A DNA stretch of 34,174 nt from Planctomycetota bacterium (GTDB lineage Bacteria; Planctomycetota; Phycisphaerae; WQYP01), in contig JAJYDU010000009.1 of NCBI GenBank assembly GCA_021790475.1, positions 1 through 34,174 of the forward strand, given 5' to 3'. Positions 1 through 8,492 of the stretch are shown here, piece after piece. Under the pieces are notes generated by a model. That model searched no databases, had not been told where the DNA came from, and saw only the letters and a program-made list of their open reading frames with translations. The position numbers were made by a program, and so were the translations under genes. How positions within the stretch are numbered: the first letter of the stretch is position 1; every line of letters begins with the position of its first letter.

Positions 1-2
1 GA

Positions 3-98
3 CGCCAGTGCACCAAGGAATTCAAACGCGACATGAAAATCCGCTTTGATTCATTCCTGCCCCAATGGAACTACCGAGCCACCCCTGACTCCCCTTAA
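3..98 (+). pseudogene. 3' tail of a probable transposase, cut by the window edge
   Basis: A reading frame is open from the window edge to TAA at 96-98 and gives about 31 residues. It contains FKRDMKIRFDSFLPQWNY near its end. The pattern of an aromatic and proline followed by WNY, just before the stop, recalls the C-terminus of ISAzo13-type transposases that are frequent in planctomycetes. The following bases (ATCGGGAAGTTATTTCGGG) also look like the end region of such an element, from memory only. Whether the gene is intact upstream cannot be seen. It could instead be the tail of an unrelated protein. Confidence 0.4.
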
Positions 99-300
99 AT
101 CGGGAAGTTATTTCGGGCCCGTTCCTATCCGGCGCAAATGCGCAAGTTAAGATTGTGTTAAATCTTCGCTGGATTTGTGTTAGCATTTTCCGGACAGTAT
201 TGGTGAGGACACCCGCGCTCCCAAGGATGCCCGGAAAAATTGCCACGCCCAAGAATCGAGAACCGCAGGGTGCAAATGTATCAAAAAATGCCGCGCGGAG

Positions 301-306
301 TATAAT
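301..306 (+). promoter_or_regulatory. Candidate -10 box upstream of the membrane-protein/M16 pair
   Basis: A perfect TATAAT lies 41 bases before the ATG at 348. The hexamer 17 bases upstream (GTATCA, 278-283) matches the -35 consensus at only three positions, so the promoter call rests mainly on the -10 box and its position. The gene behind it has an SD sequence GAAGGA at 336-341. Confidence 0.4.
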
Positions 307-347
307 CATCTTCATCGCGGTTTGCTGGCGCGATTGAAGGAATTTTT

Positions 348-1223
348 ATGGCGGCTCCGGTACACCCCTACGGCGACTACGGCGTAGCCTTGCGAACTTT
401 GCGGGCCAGCCGGAATTTCCTCGGTTATCTGCTCTTTTCCTGCGTCATGCTGCAAATCGTCGGCTTTCTTCTGATGCGATTTACCACACAGCCCTACGTG
501 GGGGGGCGGCCGGTTTTGGACCGAGTCGTCGCGGCGCGCGCCGGGGAGAGCCATAGACAAGCCCATGCCGCGGCAGCCGCCGGCTTGCCGGAGGCGCGGG
601 AAAGCCGGCGGAACGCAAGCTGGAATTTCCGCGGCGCAGCGCTGGAGAATTACGGATTCCATGGGCGTCTGGCCGGCGCCATTCAGGGACGGCGGCTGAA
701 CCTTCGCCGCCAATGGGTCCTTACTTATCAACTGGTGGTGCCGGTGACGCAGCTTCTGGGACTGCTGGCGGCGGCCGCGCAGGCCATCATCATCTTTGTG
801 AGCCTGCTGGTGATCCTGGTGGCGCAGGCGCCGGGAGTAGCCCACCTGACCCGCAGCCTGATATGGGCGGTGATTCTGCTGTTTATCGTTCTTCCCTGGC
901 AGTACGTGTTCGCCCATTTCCCGGTTCCGGGGATCCTTTACGGCTGGCATGAATTGCTCCATACCCTGGCGTTAACTTTTCTCCCGCCGCCAGGACATGG
1001 CATTTCGTTTGATCGGCGCGTTTTGATTATCACCCGGTACATGGCCTGGCCCATGATCGGACTGGTGTTGATGCTGGTGACGGCCGAGCGTTTCCGCGCC
1101 GGGGCGCGCCTGGCCATCGGTCATCCCCTGCAAAGCCTCATGCTCGGCATCCCCGGCGGTCCTGCGGAAGCCGGTCGCCCCGCCGGACCAGCCGCGACAG
1201 TCCGGCCCGGTATAAAAATTTGA
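348..1223 (+). CDS. Hypothetical four-segment membrane protein
   Basis: A 291-aa protein that I do not recognise. Hydrophobic segments lie at about residues 24-44, 129-159, 171-190 and 231-247. The first two are separated by a polar, Ala/Arg-rich stretch of roughly 80 residues, probably a soluble loop or small domain. The ATG at 348 has an SD (GAAGGA) seven bases upstream. The C-terminus is rich in Gly, Pro and Ala and ends 14 bases before the ATG of the M16 peptidase gene, so the two are very likely co-transcribed. A membrane partner for a peptidase is plausible from context only; no catalytic motif is visible in this protein. Confidence 0.75.
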   Translation: MAAPVHPYGDYGVALRTLRASRNFLGYLLFSCVMLQIVGFLLMRFTTQPYVGGRPVLDRVVAARAGESHRQAHAAAAAGLPEARESRRNASWNFRGAALENYGFHGRLAGAIQGRRLNLRRQWVLTYQLVVPVTQLLGLLAAAAQAIIIFVSLLVILVAQAPGVAHLTRSLIWAVILLFIVLPWQYVFAHFPVPGILYGWHELLHTLALTFLPPPGHGISFDRRVLIITRYMAWPMIGLVLMLVTAERFRAGARLAIGHPLQSLMLGIPGGPAEAGRPAGPAATVRPGIKI

Positions 1224-1237
1224 AACCTGGAGCAGAC

Positions 1238-2458
1238 ATGGTCAGTTTTCATCAGGCCCGGCTTGCCAATGGCCTGGATGTCATTGCGGAGATCAATCCG
1301 GATGCGCAAAGCACGGCCATCGGTTTGATGGCAAAAACCGGCGCCCGGGACGAAACATCCGAACTATCCGGCGTCTCGCACTTTCTTGAGCACATGATGT
1401 TCAAGGGAACCACCCGGCGCACAGCGGCCCAGATTAACCGCGAATTTGACGCCATGGGCGCCCGCAACAACGCTTTTACCAGCAACGAAGTTACCTGCTA
1501 CTGGGCCCATGTGCTTCCGGAATTTCTTCCCCAGTCGCTGGACCTTCTGGCCGACATGATGAGTCCCGCCCTGCGACCGGAAGATTTTGATATGGAAAAA
1601 AAGGTTATTCTGGAAGAAATCGCCCTGTATCTGGACCGACCCGGACACGTGCTTTACGAGGCCCTCATGCAGGATCATTTCGGAGTTCATCCGTTGGCGC
1701 ATCCGGTACTGGGAACAACCGAATCGGTCGCGGCGTTGCAGCGCGATCAGATGCAAGGTTATTTCGAGGCGCGCTACGGACCCGGCAACATGGTTCTGGC
1801 GGCGGCGGGCAAGATGGATTTCGATCAACTGCTGGAACGGACCCGCCAGGCCTGCGATTCCTGGCGCCATCGGCAGGTCGGGCGCGATCGCCCGGAAGCG
1901 AAACTGGCGAACCATCGTCGCCATATCGCCGATCCCAAGCTCAAACGGCACTACATCGCCCTGATGTGCGCCGGCCCGTTCGCACAGGATGAACGACGTT
2001 ATGCCGCCGCCGTCTTGGCGGATGTCGTCGGCGACCATGACGGCTCGCGGCTGTACTGGGCTTTGATTGAACCCGGCCTGGCGGATGAGGCGGATTTTTC
2101 ATTTTATCCGCACGATGGGACCGGCAGCTTTTTCGCGTATGCCTCCTGCGACCCGGGCCGGCGTGCGCAGGTCGAAAATATTTTGATCGATGAACTGCGG
2201 AAAGTGGCGCAAAAAGGGATTGACGAGCGCGAAATTCGGCGCAGCGTGACAAAAATAGAAACCGCCGCGGTACTGCAGGGAGAATTGCCGCTCGGACGGA
2301 TGCGGAGCATCTGCTCGCGCTGGATTTACAACGGCGACTACCAACCGCTCGAAGAGGAACTGGCCCGGCTCGAAGCGGTTGACGGACGGCAGATCCACGA
2401 CGTGCTTGCAGCCTTCCCTTTTGAACCGATGACCATCACCACACTCGGCCCACCCTAA
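1238..2458 (+). CDS. M16-family zinc metallopeptidase (pitrilysin/processing-peptidase type)
   Basis: A 406-aa protein of the size of single-unit M16B peptidases. The inverted zinc motif HxxEH is present as HFLEH (H48, E51, H52), followed about 75 residues later by the third ligand region in VILEEIALY (about E127). These are the zinc ligands and general base of M16 enzymes, which cleave small proteins and peptides inside a closed clamshell. The C-terminal half is the partly degenerate second M16 domain. A TTG at 1220 would overlap the stop of the upstream gene, but the ATG at 1238 has a GGAG five bases upstream and starts directly at the conserved N-terminal strand, so it is preferred. No signal peptide is seen. 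The substrate is unknown. Confidence 0.9.
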   Translation: MVSFHQARLANGLDVIAEINPDAQSTAIGLMAKTGARDETSELSGVSHFLEHMMFKGTTRRTAAQINREFDAMGARNNAFTSNEVTCYWAHVLPEFLPQSLDLLADMMSPALRPEDFDMEKKVILEEIALYLDRPGHVLYEALMQDHFGVHPLAHPVLGTTESVAALQRDQMQGYFEARYGPGNMVLAAAGKMDFDQLLERTRQACDSWRHRQVGRDRPEAKLANHRRHIADPKLKRHYIALMCAGPFAQDERRYAAAVLADVVGDHDGSRLYWALIEPGLADEADFSFYPHDGTGSFFAYASCDPGRRAQVENILIDELRKVAQKGIDEREIRRSVTKIETAAVLQGELPLGRMRSICSRWIYNGDYQPLEEELARLEAVDGRQIHDVLAAFPFEPMTITTLGPP

Positions 2459-2580
2459 ATTCAGCCGTGCGCGCAGCGGACGTTTTAACCATAACCGCAC
2501 GGTGCGGGGTGGAGAGCTTCGCCTACGAATCATGCGGACCAATCCCGATAGCTGGCGAGATTTCATTGCGCGGGCCAGTC

Positions 2581-2691
2581 GCGGCGGCCCGGCTTCGCGC
2601 CGGCCGATTTCGTAATAAGGCAGGTTCACCCCGACGCGAAACCGGCGGACAGCACACGGCCGGCAGGCCGGCCCGCCTAACGACATGGGCC
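2581..2691. repeat. Repeat family A, full copy 1 (111 bp)
   Basis: This unit begins GCGGCGGCCCGGCTTCGCGC and ends at GACATGGGCC. It contains two small palindromes: CCGGC-TTCGC-GCCGG near its start and GGCCGGC-AG-GCCGGCC at 2658-2673. It is directly followed by a second copy with no spacer, and it differs from copy 2 at only a few positions, for instance AATAAGG versus AATACGG. Confidence 0.9.
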
Positions 2692-2802
2692 GCGGCGGCC
2701 CGGCTTCGCGCCGGCCGATTTCGTAATACGGCAGGTTCACACCGACGCGAAACCGGCGGACAGCACACGGCCGGCAGGCCGGCCCGCCTAACGACATGGG
2801 CC
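2692..2802. repeat. Repeat family A, full copy 2 (111 bp, tandem)
   Basis: Exactly 111 bases after the start of copy 1 and almost identical to it. The first bases of a further unit (GCGGCGGCC) follow at 2803, but the sequence then diverges into about 56 unrelated bases. Confidence 0.9.
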
Positions 2803-2858
2803 GCGGCGGCCGGGCACGCGGCGAAATCATCGGCACGGACTGGCGCATTCGACAAATC

Positions 2859-2950
2859 GCGGCGGCCCGGCTTCGCGCCGGCCGATTTCGTAATACGGCA
2901 GGTTCACACCGACGCGAAACCGGCGGACAGTACACGGCCGGCAGGCCGGC
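2859..2950. repeat. Repeat family A, partial copy 3
   Basis: The first 92 bases of the unit are repeated here. They match copy 2 almost throughout (AGTACACGG instead of AGCACACGG), and the match ends within the GGCCGGC palindrome, after which the sequence is unique. Confidence 0.85.
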
Positions 2951-2960
2951 ACTGCGCGAT

Positions 2961-2989
2961 ACCACAAAGGTCGATCCAACCTCTATAAT
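2961..2989 (+). promoter_or_regulatory. Candidate promoter of the PFOR gene
   Basis: A perfect -10 TATAAT lies at 2984-2989. A weak -35 (ACCACA, 2961-2966) sits 17 bases upstream, directly after the end of the third family A copy. Transcription would start near 2996 and give a leader of about 128 bases before the PFOR ATG. Confidence 0.45.
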
Positions 2990-3123
2990 CAAAAGAGACG
3001 CCCTCGAGACGCCCAAGGACCGCGCCGACTTGTTATTCGCGCGCCGGGAGGCGCCTGCGAAAAAGCAAAGCGGGTATTGGCGATCTTCACGGTCGCGCTG
3101 CCCGGGCGGAAAAGGAAAAGAAC

Positions 3124-6100
3124 ATGTTGCAACGCACGCAAGTCACACTGGACGCCAATGAAGCCGTGGCTTCGGTGGCCTATCGTCTCACGGAAGTAAT
3201 CGTGATTTATCCCATTACACCGTCAAGTCCGATGGGCGAATTTGCCGACGAGTGGTCGGCCGAAGGGCGAGTAAACCTTTGGCAAACCGTACCGATAGTC
3301 CAGGAGATGCAGTCCGAAGGCGGCGCCGCCGGCGCTGCGCACGGAGCCATTCAGGCCGGCGCGCTTACCACCACATTCACGGCCAGCCAGGGCTTGCTGC
3401 TGATGATCCCGGACATGTACAAGATCGCCGGCGAACTCCAGCCGTTCGTGATGCACGTAACCGCCCGCACGCTGGCCACCCATGCCCTTTCCATTTTTGG
3501 AGACCACTCGGACGTCATGGCCTGCCGGCAGACGGGTTTTACTATTCTGGCGAGCAATTCCGTGCAGGAAGCGCAGGACATGGCCGCCATCGCGCACGCC
3601 GCAACGCTTCAGACGCGGGTTCCGGTGCTCCACTTTTTCGATGGGTTCCGGACGAGCCATGAGATCGCCAAGATAGAGACTCTAACCGACGATGACCTGG
3701 CGGCGATGCTGGGGACCGGCGCACCGACGGTGCGGGCGCATCGCCAGAGAGCCATGACGCCCGATCGCCCGGCGCTCCGCGGCACGGCCCAGAATCCGGA
3801 CACGTTTTTTCAGGCGCGCGAGGCCTGCAATCCTTATTATGACGCCGTACCCGGCGCGATCCAGGACGCCATGAACCGCTTCGCGGCGCGCACCGGCCGG
3901 GAGTATCACCTGTTTGATTACTTTGGCGATCCGCAGGCCCGGCGGGTGATCGTAATCATGGGTTCGGGCGCCCAGGTTGCCCAGGAAACCGTGGAATGGA
4001 TGCGGAAGCACGACGAAAAAGTCGGCGTGCTGGCGGTGCGACTGTGGCGGCCCTTCTCCACTGCGGATTTCATCCAGGCTTTGCCGCCGACGGTTCAGGC
4101 CCTGGCCGTGCTCGACCGCACGAAAGAGCCTGGCGCCATCGGCGATCCCCTGTACATGGATGTGGTAACCGCCCTGCATGAAGCACGGGCGGCGGGCCAG
4201 GCCGGGTTCGCGCCGGATCCCCTGGTCATAGCCGGTCGTTATGGACTATCCAGCAAAGAATTCACTCCGGCCATGGTCAAGGCCGTTTTCGATGAGTTGT
4301 CCCGCCCCAACCCGAAAAAACACTGCACCATCGGCATCCGGGATGACGTGACGCACTTGTCGCTGGACTACGACATGGACTGGGATATCGAGCCGGAAGA
4401 CGTGACGCGCTGCGTATTCTTCGGTCTGGGTTCCGACGGCACGGTGGGCGCCAACAAAAACTCAATCAAGATCATCGGCGAGACGACCGCCAACTTCGCC
4501 CAGGGTTTTGTCGTTTATGATTCCAAGAAATCCGGCACGGTGACGATCTCGCACCTGCGTTTCGGCCCGCGAGAGATCCGGTCGGCCTACCTGATCAAAC
4601 AGGCGAACTTTCTGGCGTGCCACCAGTTTAACTTCCTGGACAAGTACGATGTTCTGGCCTGCGCTGCGCCGGGCGCGACGTTCCTGCTCAACGCGCCCTT
4701 TCCGCCGGCAGAGGTCTGGGACCAGTTGCCGCGGGAGGTTCAGGAGACGATTATCCGCAAGAAACTCAAATTCCATGCGATCGACGCGTATCATGTCGCG
4801 CGCGAAACCGGTATGGGAGGGCGCATCAATACGATCATGCAAACGTGCTTCTTCGCGATTTCCGGCGTCCTGCCGCGTCTGGAAGCGATCAACCAGATCA
4901 AAAAAGCGATCCACAAGACCTACATAAAAAAAGGAGAGTCGATCGTCCGGAAAAACTTCGCGGCGGTGGATTTCACGCTGGCCAATCTGCACGAAGTGCG
5001 GGTCCCGGCGGCGCCGACGGCGCAGCGCGAGATACCGCCGATCGTACCCGACGAGGCCCCGGATTTCGTCAAACGCATCACCGCCCTGATGCTGGCCAAC
5101 CAGGGCGACCTGCTGCCGGTCAGCGCGTTCCCCGTCGACGGTTCCTGGCCCATGGGCACGTCCCGGTGGGAGAAACGCAATCTCGCCCGGGAAATTCCCG
5201 TGTGGGAACCGGAACTGTGCATCCAGTGCAACAAGTGCGCGATCATTTGCCCCCATGCGGCGATACGCCCCAAGGTATATCCCGTCCAACATATAGAGAA
5301 CGCCCCGCCGGATTTTAAGTCGATGGATTACAAAGCTCCCGATTTCAAGGGGCAGAAGTATACCCTCCAGGTCGCGCCGGAAGACTGCACCGGCTGTGGA
5401 ATCTGCGTATCGGTATGCCCGGCCAAAGAGAAAGAGCGGCCCGATCGCCGGGCCATCAACATGGCGCCGCAGGCGCCGTTGCGGGAAAAAGAGCGCCGCA
5501 ACTACCAGTTTTTCCTGGATATCCCCAATCCCAATCGCGCGGCGATGCGCCTCGATGTGAAAGGTTCCCAGTTCCTCGAACCTCTTTTCGAATACTCCGG
5601 CGCCTGTTCCGGCTGCGGCGAAACGCCTTACATCAAGCTGTTGACCCAGTTCTTCGGCGACCGCGTCTTTATCGCCAACGCCACCGGATGCACCTCCATC
5701 TTCGGCGGTAATCTGCCTACGACGCCTTACACCGTCAATGAAGATGGCCGCGGACCGGCTTGGTGCAACTCGCTTTTCGAAGACAACGCCGAGTTCGGCT
5801 TCGGCATGCGCCTGGCCATCGACAAGCACCGGGAGTTCGCCGGGGAACTCTTAAGAAGACTCGGCGGCCGGGTTCCCGACCGCCTGCGCGAGGAAATTCT
5901 CCATGCCGATTCGTCGCGGGAAGCGGACATAGCCGCGCAACGGCGCCGGATTGTGGAATTGCGCAAGACTCTGGCGGGCATTCCCGATCCCGCCGCGCGC
6001 CTGTTGGAAGAATTCGCCGACTATCTGGTCAAAAAGTCGGTCTGGATTCTCGGCGGCGACGGCTGGGCGTATGACATCGGCTATGGCGGACTGGACCACG

Positions 6101-6810
6101 TGCTGGCAATGGGTCGCGATGTGAACATCCTTGTCCTGGATACGGAGGTCTACTCCAACACCGGCGGGCAGGCATCCAAGTCCACTCCCATGGGCGCGGC
6201 GGCCAAGTTTTCGGTCAAAGGCAAGACCACTGGAAAAAAGGATTTGGCTCTGATGGCCATGACCTACGGCAATATCTACGTGGCCAGGGTGGCGTTGGGC
6301 GCCAAAGACATGCAAACCGTCAAAGTCTTTCAGGAGGCCGATTCCTATCCGGGATCATCCCTGATTATCGCCTACAGCCCGTGCATCGCCCACGGTTACG
6401 ATCTGGCGCAATCCGCCGAACATCAACGCCTGGCGGTGGAGACCGGATACTGGCCGCTGTTGCGTTACGATCCCCGGCGAACAGCTGCGGGGGAGAGTCC
6501 TTTGCAGCTCGATTCATCCGCGCCCAAAATGCCGGTGGTCGATTTTTTACGCAACGAAACCCGCTTTCGCACTGTGGAGCAAGCCGATCCGGAACGTTTC
6601 AAAAAATTGTTGGAAACCGCCCAACAGGAGTTGCGCAACCGCCTGGCCCTGTACGAACAAATGGCCAAGCTCGCCCCGCGTCCCAAGCCGCCCGTACCGG
6701 CGGCGCCTCCCGCACCCGCCGCCGTTGCGGTCGGCGCGCCAAACGATGGCCACGTGGTTAAATCACTCCAAACGAATCCGACAAGACAGGATAGCGAAAG
6801 CCGCGTTTGA
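3124..6810 (+). CDS. nifJ: Pyruvate:ferredoxin (flavodoxin) oxidoreductase, single-chain
   Basis: A 1228-aa enzyme that oxidises pyruvate and CoA to acetyl-CoA and CO2, reducing ferredoxin or flavodoxin in the cytoplasm. All domains of the homodimeric PFOR are present in order: the N-terminal TPP pyrimidine-binding domain (YPITPSSPMGE near residue 30), the middle transketolase-like and gamma domains (GLGSDGTVGANKNSIKII), two ferredoxin-type 4Fe-4S motifs (CIQCNKCAIICP from about 699 and CTGCGICVSVCP from about 755), the proximal-cluster cysteines (CSGCGETP, about 828), and the TPP/Mg motif GDGWAYDIG (about 978) with NTGGQASKSTP. The start has a purine-rich SD (AAAAGGAAAAG). The last 35 or so residues are a Pro/Ala-rich tail not usual for the family. 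The next gene begins 18 bases downstream. Confidence 0.97.
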   Translation: MLQRTQVTLDANEAVASVAYRLTEVIVIYPITPSSPMGEFADEWSAEGRVNLWQTVPIVQEMQSEGGAAGAAHGAIQAGALTTTFTASQGLLLMIPDMYKIAGELQPFVMHVTARTLATHALSIFGDHSDVMACRQTGFTILASNSVQEAQDMAAIAHAATLQTRVPVLHFFDGFRTSHEIAKIETLTDDDLAAMLGTGAPTVRAHRQRAMTPDRPALRGTAQNPDTFFQAREACNPYYDAVPGAIQDAMNRFAARTGREYHLFDYFGDPQARRVIVIMGSGAQVAQETVEWMRKHDEKVGVLAVRLWRPFSTADFIQALPPTVQALAVLDRTKEPGAIGDPLYMDVVTALHEARAAGQAGFAPDPLVIAGRYGLSSKEFTPAMVKAVFDELSRPNPKKHCTIGIRDDVTHLSLDYDMDWDIEPEDVTRCVFFGLGSDGTVGANKNSIKIIGETTANFAQGFVVYDSKKSGTVTISHLRFGPREIRSAYLIKQANFLACHQFNFLDKYDVLACAAPGATFLLNAPFPPAEVWDQLPREVQETIIRKKLKFHAIDAYHVARETGMGGRINTIMQTCFFAISGVLPRLEAINQIKKAIHKTYIKKGESIVRKNFAAVDFTLANLHEVRVPAAPTAQREIPPIVPDEAPDFVKRITALMLANQGDLLPVSAFPVDGSWPMGTSRWEKRNLAREIPVWEPELCIQCNKCAIICPHAAIRPKVYPVQHIENAPPDFKSMDYKAPDFKGQKYTLQVAPEDCTGCGICVSVCPAKEKERPDRRAINMAPQAPLREKERRNYQFFLDIPNPNRAAMRLDVKGSQFLEPLFEYSGACSGCGETPYIKLLTQFFGDRVFIANATGCTSIFGGNLPTTPYTVNEDGRGPAWCNSLFEDNAEFGFGMRLAIDKHREFAGELLRRLGGRVPDRLREEILHADSSREADIAAQRRRIVELRKTLAGIPDPAARLLEEFADYLVKKSVWILGGDGWAYDIGYGGLDHVLAMGRDVNILVLDTEVYSNTGGQASKSTPMGAAAKFSVKGKTTGKKDLALMAMTYGNIYVARVALGAKDMQTVKVFQEADSYPGSSLIIAYSPCIAHGYDLAQSAEHQRLAVETGYWPLLRYDPRRTAAGESPLQLDSSAPKMPVVDFLRNETRFRTVEQADPERFKKLLETAQQELRNRLALYEQMAKLAPRPKPPVPAAPPAPAAVAVGAPNDGHVVKSLQTNPTRQDSESRV

Positions 6811-6828
6811 TTTCGCACGGTTCTTACC

Positions 6829-7083
6829 ATGCACGACGACGATTTTGAAGACGCCAAAGAGGAACCGGGCGACCGTAACGCCACCGAGGCCTGCCCCCAT
6901 TGCGATCGCCAGATCTACGAGGATGCGGAGCGATGTCCCCACTGTGGCCGCTATGTTTCCGCCGGCGAAGCCGGCGGCGCGCGCCACCCGTGGTGGATGG
7001 CGATCGCCCTGCTTCTGGCGGTTCTGGCGATGATTGCGTTTCTGGTCAACTGGATCATGTCCAGTCTTCCGCCGCGCCCGTGA
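6829..7083 (+). CDS. Small zinc-ribbon protein with one C-terminal membrane helix
   Basis: An 84-aa protein. An acidic N-terminus is followed by a double CPHC motif (CPHCDRQIYEDAERCPHCGR, about residues 23-42), the four cysteines of a zinc ribbon, and then one hydrophobic helix (about residues 57-76) ending in a short tail. The ribbon would be cytoplasmic if the helix is a tail anchor. It starts 18 bases after the PFOR stop without a clear SD, so translation may be coupled. Similar short ribbon-plus-helix proteins are common in planctomycetes. The function is unknown, and a link to PFOR is only positional. Confidence 0.75.
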   Translation: MHDDDFEDAKEEPGDRNATEACPHCDRQIYEDAERCPHCGRYVSAGEAGGARHPWWMAIALLLAVLAMIAFLVNWIMSSLPPRP

Positions 7084-7147
7084 GATATGCCCGGGAGATT
7101 GCCGCGTCTCTTGCCGCGCGGAAATTCGCACGCCATACTGGCTGCCG

Positions 7148-8299
7148 ATGGATGATGATGCGCCTTGCCTGCCCCCGGGTTTCGACCGCCAAGCGGAATT
7201 TCCCATCGTTGACCGGTGGACATTTCTCAATCATGCGGGCGTAGCGCCCATCAGCGCCCGCGCCGCCGCAGCGATCGGGCAATTCGCCCGCGAAGCGCGG
7301 GACGACGCCTATCTCACCGGCCACTGGTACCGCCGCCTGGAAGATACCCGGCGTCTTTGCGCCCGGCTGATCAACGCGGCGCCGGAGGAAGTCGCTTTCG
7401 TTAAAAACACTTCGGAGGGCCTGGCTTTTGTGGCCAACGGCCTGACGTGGCAGCCGGGGCGGCGGATCGTGAGCACCCGCGTGGAATATCCATCGAATGT
7501 ATATCCATGGATGGATGTGGCCGCCCGTTGCGGGGTCGAACACGTCATGCTGCCCGAAAGCGACGGACGAATCGACGCCGCCGCCGTGGCGGCCTCCTTG
7601 AATGACCGCACGGCTCTGGTCGCCCTTTCACACGTTGAATACGCCAGCGGCTTCCGGCACGACCTGGCGACGATTGGCGCCGAATGCCGCCGCCGGGGAA
7701 TTTTGTTCTGCGTCGACGGCATCCAGAGTTGCGGGGCGACAAGCGTGGATGTGCGGGCGATGAACATTGATTTTCTTTCCGCCGACGGCCATAAATGGCT
7801 GCTCGGTCCGGAAGGCGCGGGGTTCTTTTTCTGCCGCCGGGAATTGCTTGGCGCCCTGCACCCGGAAATCGGCTGGATGAACGTCATCAACGCCACCGAT
7901 TTCGGCCACTATGACTTCACCCTGCGTCCCGACGCCAGACGCTTTGAATGCGGGTCCCACAACATTCCGGGCGTTCTGGCGCTGGGCGCATCGCTCGCGC
8001 TGCTGCTGGAAGTCGGTATCGACACCGTAAGCCGGCGAATACTTGCCCTGACCAGGCGCCTCTGCCGCGGACTGGAGGAAAAAGGTTACCGGGTCATATC
8101 CAGCCGTCGGCCGGGCGAGGAAAGCGGCATCGTGAGTTTCGTCAGCCGGCGCCATGGGCACGAGCCGCTCGTCAAGGAGTTGGAGAAAAAGAAAATTATT
8201 ATTGTTGTGCGTGAAGACCGGCTGCGGGCCTCGCCCCATTTTTACAACACCACCGAAGACATCGACCATCTTCTCGACGCCCTCCCGCGGGACGCTTAG
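7148..8299 (+). CDS. Class V aminotransferase (cysteine-desulfurase-like fold)
   Basis: A 383-aa PLP enzyme. FLNHAGVAPIS near the N-terminus is the family's substrate-entry motif, and SADGHKWLLGPEGAGFFF holds the Schiff-base lysine. The C-terminal domain (EKKKIIIVVREDRLRASPHFYNT) is complete. The family includes cysteine desulfurases, kynureninase and isopenicillin-N-epimerase-like proteins. I see no catalytic cysteine loop typical of IscS/SufS, so the substrate cannot be named. The frame is open upstream to 7034, but the ATG at 7148 removes overlap with the zinc-ribbon gene and begins a sequence in line with family N-termini. It lies 64 bases after that gene and probably belongs to the same transcript. 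Confidence 0.88.
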   Translation: MDDDAPCLPPGFDRQAEFPIVDRWTFLNHAGVAPISARAAAAIGQFAREARDDAYLTGHWYRRLEDTRRLCARLINAAPEEVAFVKNTSEGLAFVANGLTWQPGRRIVSTRVEYPSNVYPWMDVAARCGVEHVMLPESDGRIDAAAVAASLNDRTALVALSHVEYASGFRHDLATIGAECRRRGILFCVDGIQSCGATSVDVRAMNIDFLSADGHKWLLGPEGAGFFFCRRELLGALHPEIGWMNVINATDFGHYDFTLRPDARRFECGSHNIPGVLALGASLALLLEVGIDTVSRRILALTRRLCRGLEEKGYRVISSRRPGEESGIVSFVSRRHGHEPLVKELEKKKIIIVVREDRLRASPHFYNTTEDIDHLLDALPRDA

Positions 8300-8412
8300 A
8301 GCCTGTTCGGACAGGTCGCAGGTCGTTATTGAAGCCACCGGGCCGACCTGGCCGATGATGATCAGGGGCGCGGATCATGCGCGCCCGGCGAGCCTTCCCG
8401 GCGCGGGCGGGC

Positions 8413-8442
8413 TTGATTACGGGATGAATGAATCCGTACAAT
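8413..8442 (+). promoter_or_regulatory. Candidate sigma-70 promoter of clpC
   Basis: TTGATT (8413-8418) and TACAAT (8437-8442) are separated by 18 bases, with four and five matches to consensus. Transcription would begin near 8449, about 44 bases before the clpC ATG. No CtsR-like or CIRCE-type operator repeat is apparent around it. Confidence 0.5.
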
Positions 8443-8492
8443 CAGGCAGGGATGGAAAAATCCCGGCCGGGAACGGCCAGCAGGAGCGTTTT

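Larger units (their letters stand above)
2459..3123. other. Repeat-filled intergenic region
   Basis: This is 665 bases between the M16 peptidase and PFOR genes. It holds two full tandem copies and one partial copy of a 111-bp GC-rich repeat (described separately), then unique sequence with a -10 box at 2984 and the PFOR leader. Open frames across the repeats exist on both strands, but they follow the repeat unit, differ in frame between copies and lack ribosome binding sites, so I do not call genes here. Confidence 0.7.

Noticed and set aside
2581-2950. CRISPR-like array
   Set aside because: The copies are head-to-tail without unique spacers of regular length and the unit is 111 bp, so this is a tandem repeat, not CRISPR.
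2099-3016. Long open frames on both strands across the 111-bp repeats
   Set aside because: They follow the repeat period, include Arg/Pro-rich low-complexity sequence, lack SD sites and overlap the M16 gene; GC-rich repeats keep several frames open.
4462-5829. 455-codon minus-strand open frame inside PFOR
   Set aside because: It is antisense to unmistakable PFOR motifs; codon bias of the sense gene leaves the antisense frame open. No homology recognised.
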